Assembly: GCF_001544455.2 (NCBI RefSeq)
Contig: NZ_FCOC02000006.1
Coordinates: forward strand, 186,001 to 250,000
DNA length: 64,000 bases
Reading direction: 5' to 3'
Origin: Caballeronia sordidicola
Lineage (GTDB): Bacteria; Pseudomonadota; Gammaproteobacteria; Burkholderiales; Burkholderiaceae
A program made the position numbers and the translations under genes. This document shows, in pieces, positions 61,403-64,000 of this stretch; the first letter of the stretch is position 1, and every line of letters begins with the position of its first letter. Under the pieces are notes generated by a model. It was given only the letters and a program-made list of their open reading frames with translations. It made no database searches and had not been told where the DNA came from.

Positions 61403-64000
61403 TCATGCATCGATTTCCAGATCGGAAACGGGAATGGCCTGGCAACCGAGCAACATGCCGGGTTCGTCAGGCGCTTCGCCGTTAAGGTGCGCCGCGTCGC
61501 CCTTGATCAGGCGAACGGCGCAGCTTTCGCATTGCCCGACGCGGCAACCGCTTGGCATCGCGATGCCCAGTTTTTCGGCAAACTCCAGCAGCGTTCCGGA
61601 TACCGGCTGCCACTGCGCCACGCGGCCGCTGCGTCGAAACGTGACGGTATGCGTGCGCTCACCTGCGGGAAGGGCACGCGGCGGCGAGCGGAACTCCTCG
61701 TGGAATATGTCGAAGCCCGGCATGCCACGCGCAATAAGGCCGGTGCGCACGGCGTGCATCATTGGCGCGGGTCCGCACATGTAGACGCGCGCGCGCAGCC
61801 TGATGTGCTCGTCGGTCACCACGGCGTCGGTGATCCGTGCGCCGCCGTAGTAATCAATGACGTCCAGTTGCGGCAGTTCGGCGCGCAATGCCGCAAGGCG
61901 CGCCTTGAACGCATGTGTCGCGCTGCCCCGGTTTGCGTAATGCAATTCGATTTTCGGCGGCGCCGCGTCCATCAATACAAGTGTTTCGAGCTGGCTGATG
62001 AAAGGCGTAATGCCGATCCCGCCCGCGATCAGCACGACCGGTTGTGGCGACTGCAGGGGCAAGGTGAAGCGGCCGGCGGGCGCACGCAATTCCACCTGCG
62101 CGCCGCGTTCAATGCGCCTGTGCAGATGCGACGAAAGCGCGCCATGCCACTCCGCGCCGGTATCGTCAACGCCGCGCTGATGCCTGACCGCGATGCTGTA
62201 ATGCGTTCGCGACTTTAGCCGCGCAGGCCCCGTCAGCGAATAAGCGCGTGCAAGCGGCTCCCCGCCATGTCCGGGATCGACGCGGATGGACACATGCTGG
62301 CCCGGCTGGAAATCGGGCAAGCCGCCGTGATCGGCGGGCGTGAGATCCAGGCCGATGACACCATCGGCGATCGGCTGGGTGTTGCTCACGATGAACGGAC
62401 GCCATCCGGTCCAGCCACGGCGCGCGATATCAAATAGCGGATCGCGCGCGATGTCGCAGCGAAACGACCGCAGCGGCACGGAGCCGCTTGTCGGGTCCGC
62501 ATGGTCCGACGAGATCAGGCCGTTGTAATGGCTGTTGCCCGGTCCGTCGAGCGTAAAGCCGGGTGCGCCAATCTCGGGACAGGCTTGCCACCAGCCGAAT
62601 TCCGCGACAACGGTATCCGGTTGCAATGCATCGACCCGGCGTGCGATGAAGCGCGCGATACCGTTGCGCGTGGTGACGATCACCGGATCACCGTCCGCGA
62701 TCTGGCGCGCCTGTGCAATGCCCGTGGCGATATCGAGCATGGGCTGCGGCGAGCGTTTCCTGAGCGACACGAGCGAGCGATGCTGGCTGTGGCAAAAATG
62801 GCCGTTCTTCGCCGAGGACAGAACGAAGGGAAAACGGCTTCCCGCGAGGTTCTCCTCGGCTGGTCTGACGAACCTCGGCAGCGGCGCTTGGCCGTGCCGG
62901 TGCAGCAACGCCGAATACAGTTCAACGCGCCCGGTTTCGGTCGCGAAACCCGTGGTTTCATAATGCTTTTCACGCTCGGGCAAGGGCATGCTGATACCAC
63001 CGGGCTGCTCGCGAAGCTGCGCGACCGTAACCCCGAGCGGCGCGAGCATGTGATTCCATCCGGCTTCGAGAGAGCCGTCGAAGAAGTCGCGTTGCATGCC
63101 GAGCCGGCAAGCAAGGTCAAAGACAATCTCGTTGTCCGAGCGCGCTTCGTCTCGTGGCTCGACAAAGCGGCGGCGCAGTTGCACATGCGTTTGCGACGCC
63201 GCGTTCAATTCGAAGCCCACGCGCAAGCCCTCGCGTTCCCACGGCGTGCCGACCGGCAACAGGATGTCGGCGTAGCGTGCCGTGGGTGTTTCGAACAGAT
63301 CGCAATGCACGTGAAATTCGAGCGCTTCCAGCGCGCGGCGCGCCGTTGAAATATCGGCCTGCGATGCGAGTGGATTTGCGCCAAAACCGAACATTGCGCG
63401 CACCGGATACGGCTCGCCTTCCAGAATGGCGCGATACGTATCGCGCGCGGTCACCCAGCCGTGCGCGGGCGGCCCCAGCGGACGCTCGGCAAGCCCGAGC
63501 GCCTTCTTGCGCTGCTCGGGTGCGAGTTGCGCGAGGTCGCTGATCGCATTCACGGGAAGCTTCGGATACAGGCGATTGCCGCCGGTTTTATCGAAGCAAC
63601 CGGTCAGCGCGTACAAGACGGCCATGGCGCGTTCGGTCTGCGTTGCGTTGGTATGCTGTCCAACGCCTGACCACGCGTGATACGCAATCCTTTTCGACGA
63701 CCCGATCAGCCGCGCCGCCGCAATAATGGTCTCAGCCGGAATGCTCGTGAGTTCCGACACATGCGCGGGCGTATATATCGCGGCTTCGCGCTCGAGCAAT
63801 TCGAACGCCGGGTGACAGCGAATGCGGCCGTCAGCGGTGTCTATATCGAATGTGCCGCGCAGCGCGCCCTGCGTTCCAGTGCTCAGGCCTGCTGTGCCCC
63901 ACGTCAGCACGCGGTTATCGGACGCGTTTGCATCCACGTCACGTTCGCGCAGGAACGCGCCATTGTCCTCGCGCACGAGAACCGGGCCATTGGTCCAGCG
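61403..64000 (-). CDS. Molybdopterin oxidoreductase fused to FAD reductase and 2Fe-2S ferredoxin (cut by window edge)
   Basis: The visible 865 residues continue off the window on the N-terminal side. Visible residues about 1-500 are a molybdopterin oxidoreductase of the assimilatory nitrate reductase/formate dehydrogenase type, including the substrate-side segment and the molydopterin dinucleotide-binding C-terminal domain (RFPFVLSSAKNGHFCHSQH). About 525-770 form a ferredoxin-NADP reductase-type FAD domain (RAYSLTGP, VVLIAGGIGITPFISQLE, MCGPAPMMHAV). About 775-857 are a plant-type 2Fe-2S ferredoxin with SGCRVGQCESCAVRL and a later Cys in MLLGCQ. Electrons would flow from NAD(P)H through FAD and 2Fe-2S to the molybdenum site in one polypeptide. 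Substrate unknown. Confidence 0.9.
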   Translation of the reverse strand, partial: RWTNGPVLVREDNGAFLRERDVDANASDNRVLTWGTAGLSTGTQGALRGTFDIDTADGRIRCHPAFELLEREAAIYTPAHVSELTSIPAETIIAAARLIGSSKRIAYHAWSGVGQHTNATQTERAMAVLYALTGCFDKTGGNRLYPKLPVNAISDLAQLAPEQRKKALGLAERPLGPPAHGWVTARDTYRAILEGEPYPVRAMFGFGANPLASQADISTARRALEALEFHVHCDLFETPTARYADILLPVGTPWEREGLRVGFELNAASQTHVQLRRRFVEPRDEARSDNEIVFDLACRLGMQRDFFDGSLEAGWNHMLAPLGVTVAQLREQPGGISMPLPEREKHYETTGFATETGRVELYSALLHRHGQAPLPRFVRPAEENLAGSRFPFVLSSAKNGHFCHSQHRSLVSLRKRSPQPMLDIATGIAQARQIADGDPVIVTTRNGIARFIARRVDALQPDTVVAEFGWWQACPEIGAPGFTLDGPGNSHYNGLISSDHADPTSGSVPLRSFRCDIARDPLFDIARRGWTGWRPFIVSNTQPIADGVIGLDLTPADHGGLPDFQPGQHVSIRVDPGHGGEPLARAYSLTGPARLKSRTHYSIAVRHQRGVDDTGAEWHGALSSHLHRRIERGAQVELRAPAGRFTLPLQSPQPVVLIAGGIGITPFISQLETLVLMDAAPPKIELHYANRGSATHAFKARLAALRAELPQLDVIDYYGGARITDAVVTDEHIRLRARVYMCGPAPMMHAVRTGLIARGMPGFDIFHEEFRSPPRALPAGERTHTVTFRRSGRVAQWQPVSGTLLEFAEKLGIAMPSGCRVGQCESCAVRLIKGDAAHLNGEAPDEPGMLLGCQAIPVSDLEIDA

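Noticed and set aside
1..64000. CRISPR array, tRNA, rRNA, prophage, insertion sequence or plasmid origin
   Set aside because: None seen: no regularly spaced repeats, no tRNA-like clover leaf near a gene, and no transposase, integrase or replication-initiator protein among the frames.

Overview
The window looks like a stretch of a high-GC betaproteobacterial replicon of the Burkholderia / Paraburkholderia / Caballeronia type, probably a secondary chromosome or megaplasmid. This is inferred from family content, not from a marker gene. The supporting families are a membrane-bound PQQ glucose dehydrogenase, a DUF2970 microprotein, a cysI-DUF934 pair, AcpA-type phospholipases, an AtoE transporter, and many SDR/LysR pairs. 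There is no rRNA, tRNA, CRISPR array, complete insertion sequence, phage gene or plasmid replication gene that I could recognise. Both ends cut genes: an alcohol dehydrogenase on the left and a molybdopterin oxidoreductase fusion on the right.

Left part (1-13 kb): the end of a zinc alcohol dehydrogenase, then a two-gene small heat-shock operon on the minus strand. That operon has a recognisable sigma-32 promoter and a hairpin that would hide the Shine-Dalgarno sequence (an RNA-thermometer candidate). Next come an SDR with a divergent AraC regulator, the PQQ glucose dehydrogenase, a GST, an internally deleted phosphatidylserine-decarboxylase-like pseudogene, a PLP decarboxylase, an AHL-lactonase-like enzyme with an HdeD-like membrane protein, and a secreted DUF5666 protein.

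Centre-left (13-28 kb): a GntR-controlled catabolic operon encodes an SDR, a ribose-type ABC importer, an MFS importer, a LigI-like lactonase and an IlvD/Edd dehydratase. Together these suggest import and non-phosphorylative oxidation of a sugar or sugar acid. It is followed by a series of SDR genes with LysR and TetR regulators and a decayed 3-hydroxyisobutyrate-dehydrogenase-like fragment.

Centre-right (28-49 kb): a TPP enzyme with an apparent Tat signal, a phenol meta-pathway-type outer-membrane protein, a sulfatase and a sulfite-reductase pair, a MocR/aminotransferase/DapA-like divergon, an orphan cytochrome c oxidase subunit I with an altered metal-site residue, an MFS drug exporter, and three LysR genes: one divergent from the exporter and two each divergent from an SDR.

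Right part (49-64 kb): two convergent phospholipase C-like paralogues. Then comes the most system-like locus: a stressosome operon on the minus strand (RsbR, RsbS, RsbT, an RsbT/PP2C fusion, and an RsbT/histidine-kinase/receiver fusion) with a divergent PAS-PAS-kinase-REC-REC hybrid kinase. The rsbT gene has no ordinary start codon. The window closes with an AtoE short-chain fatty-acid transporter and a molybdopterin oxidoreductase fused to a flavin reductase and a 2Fe-2S ferredoxin.
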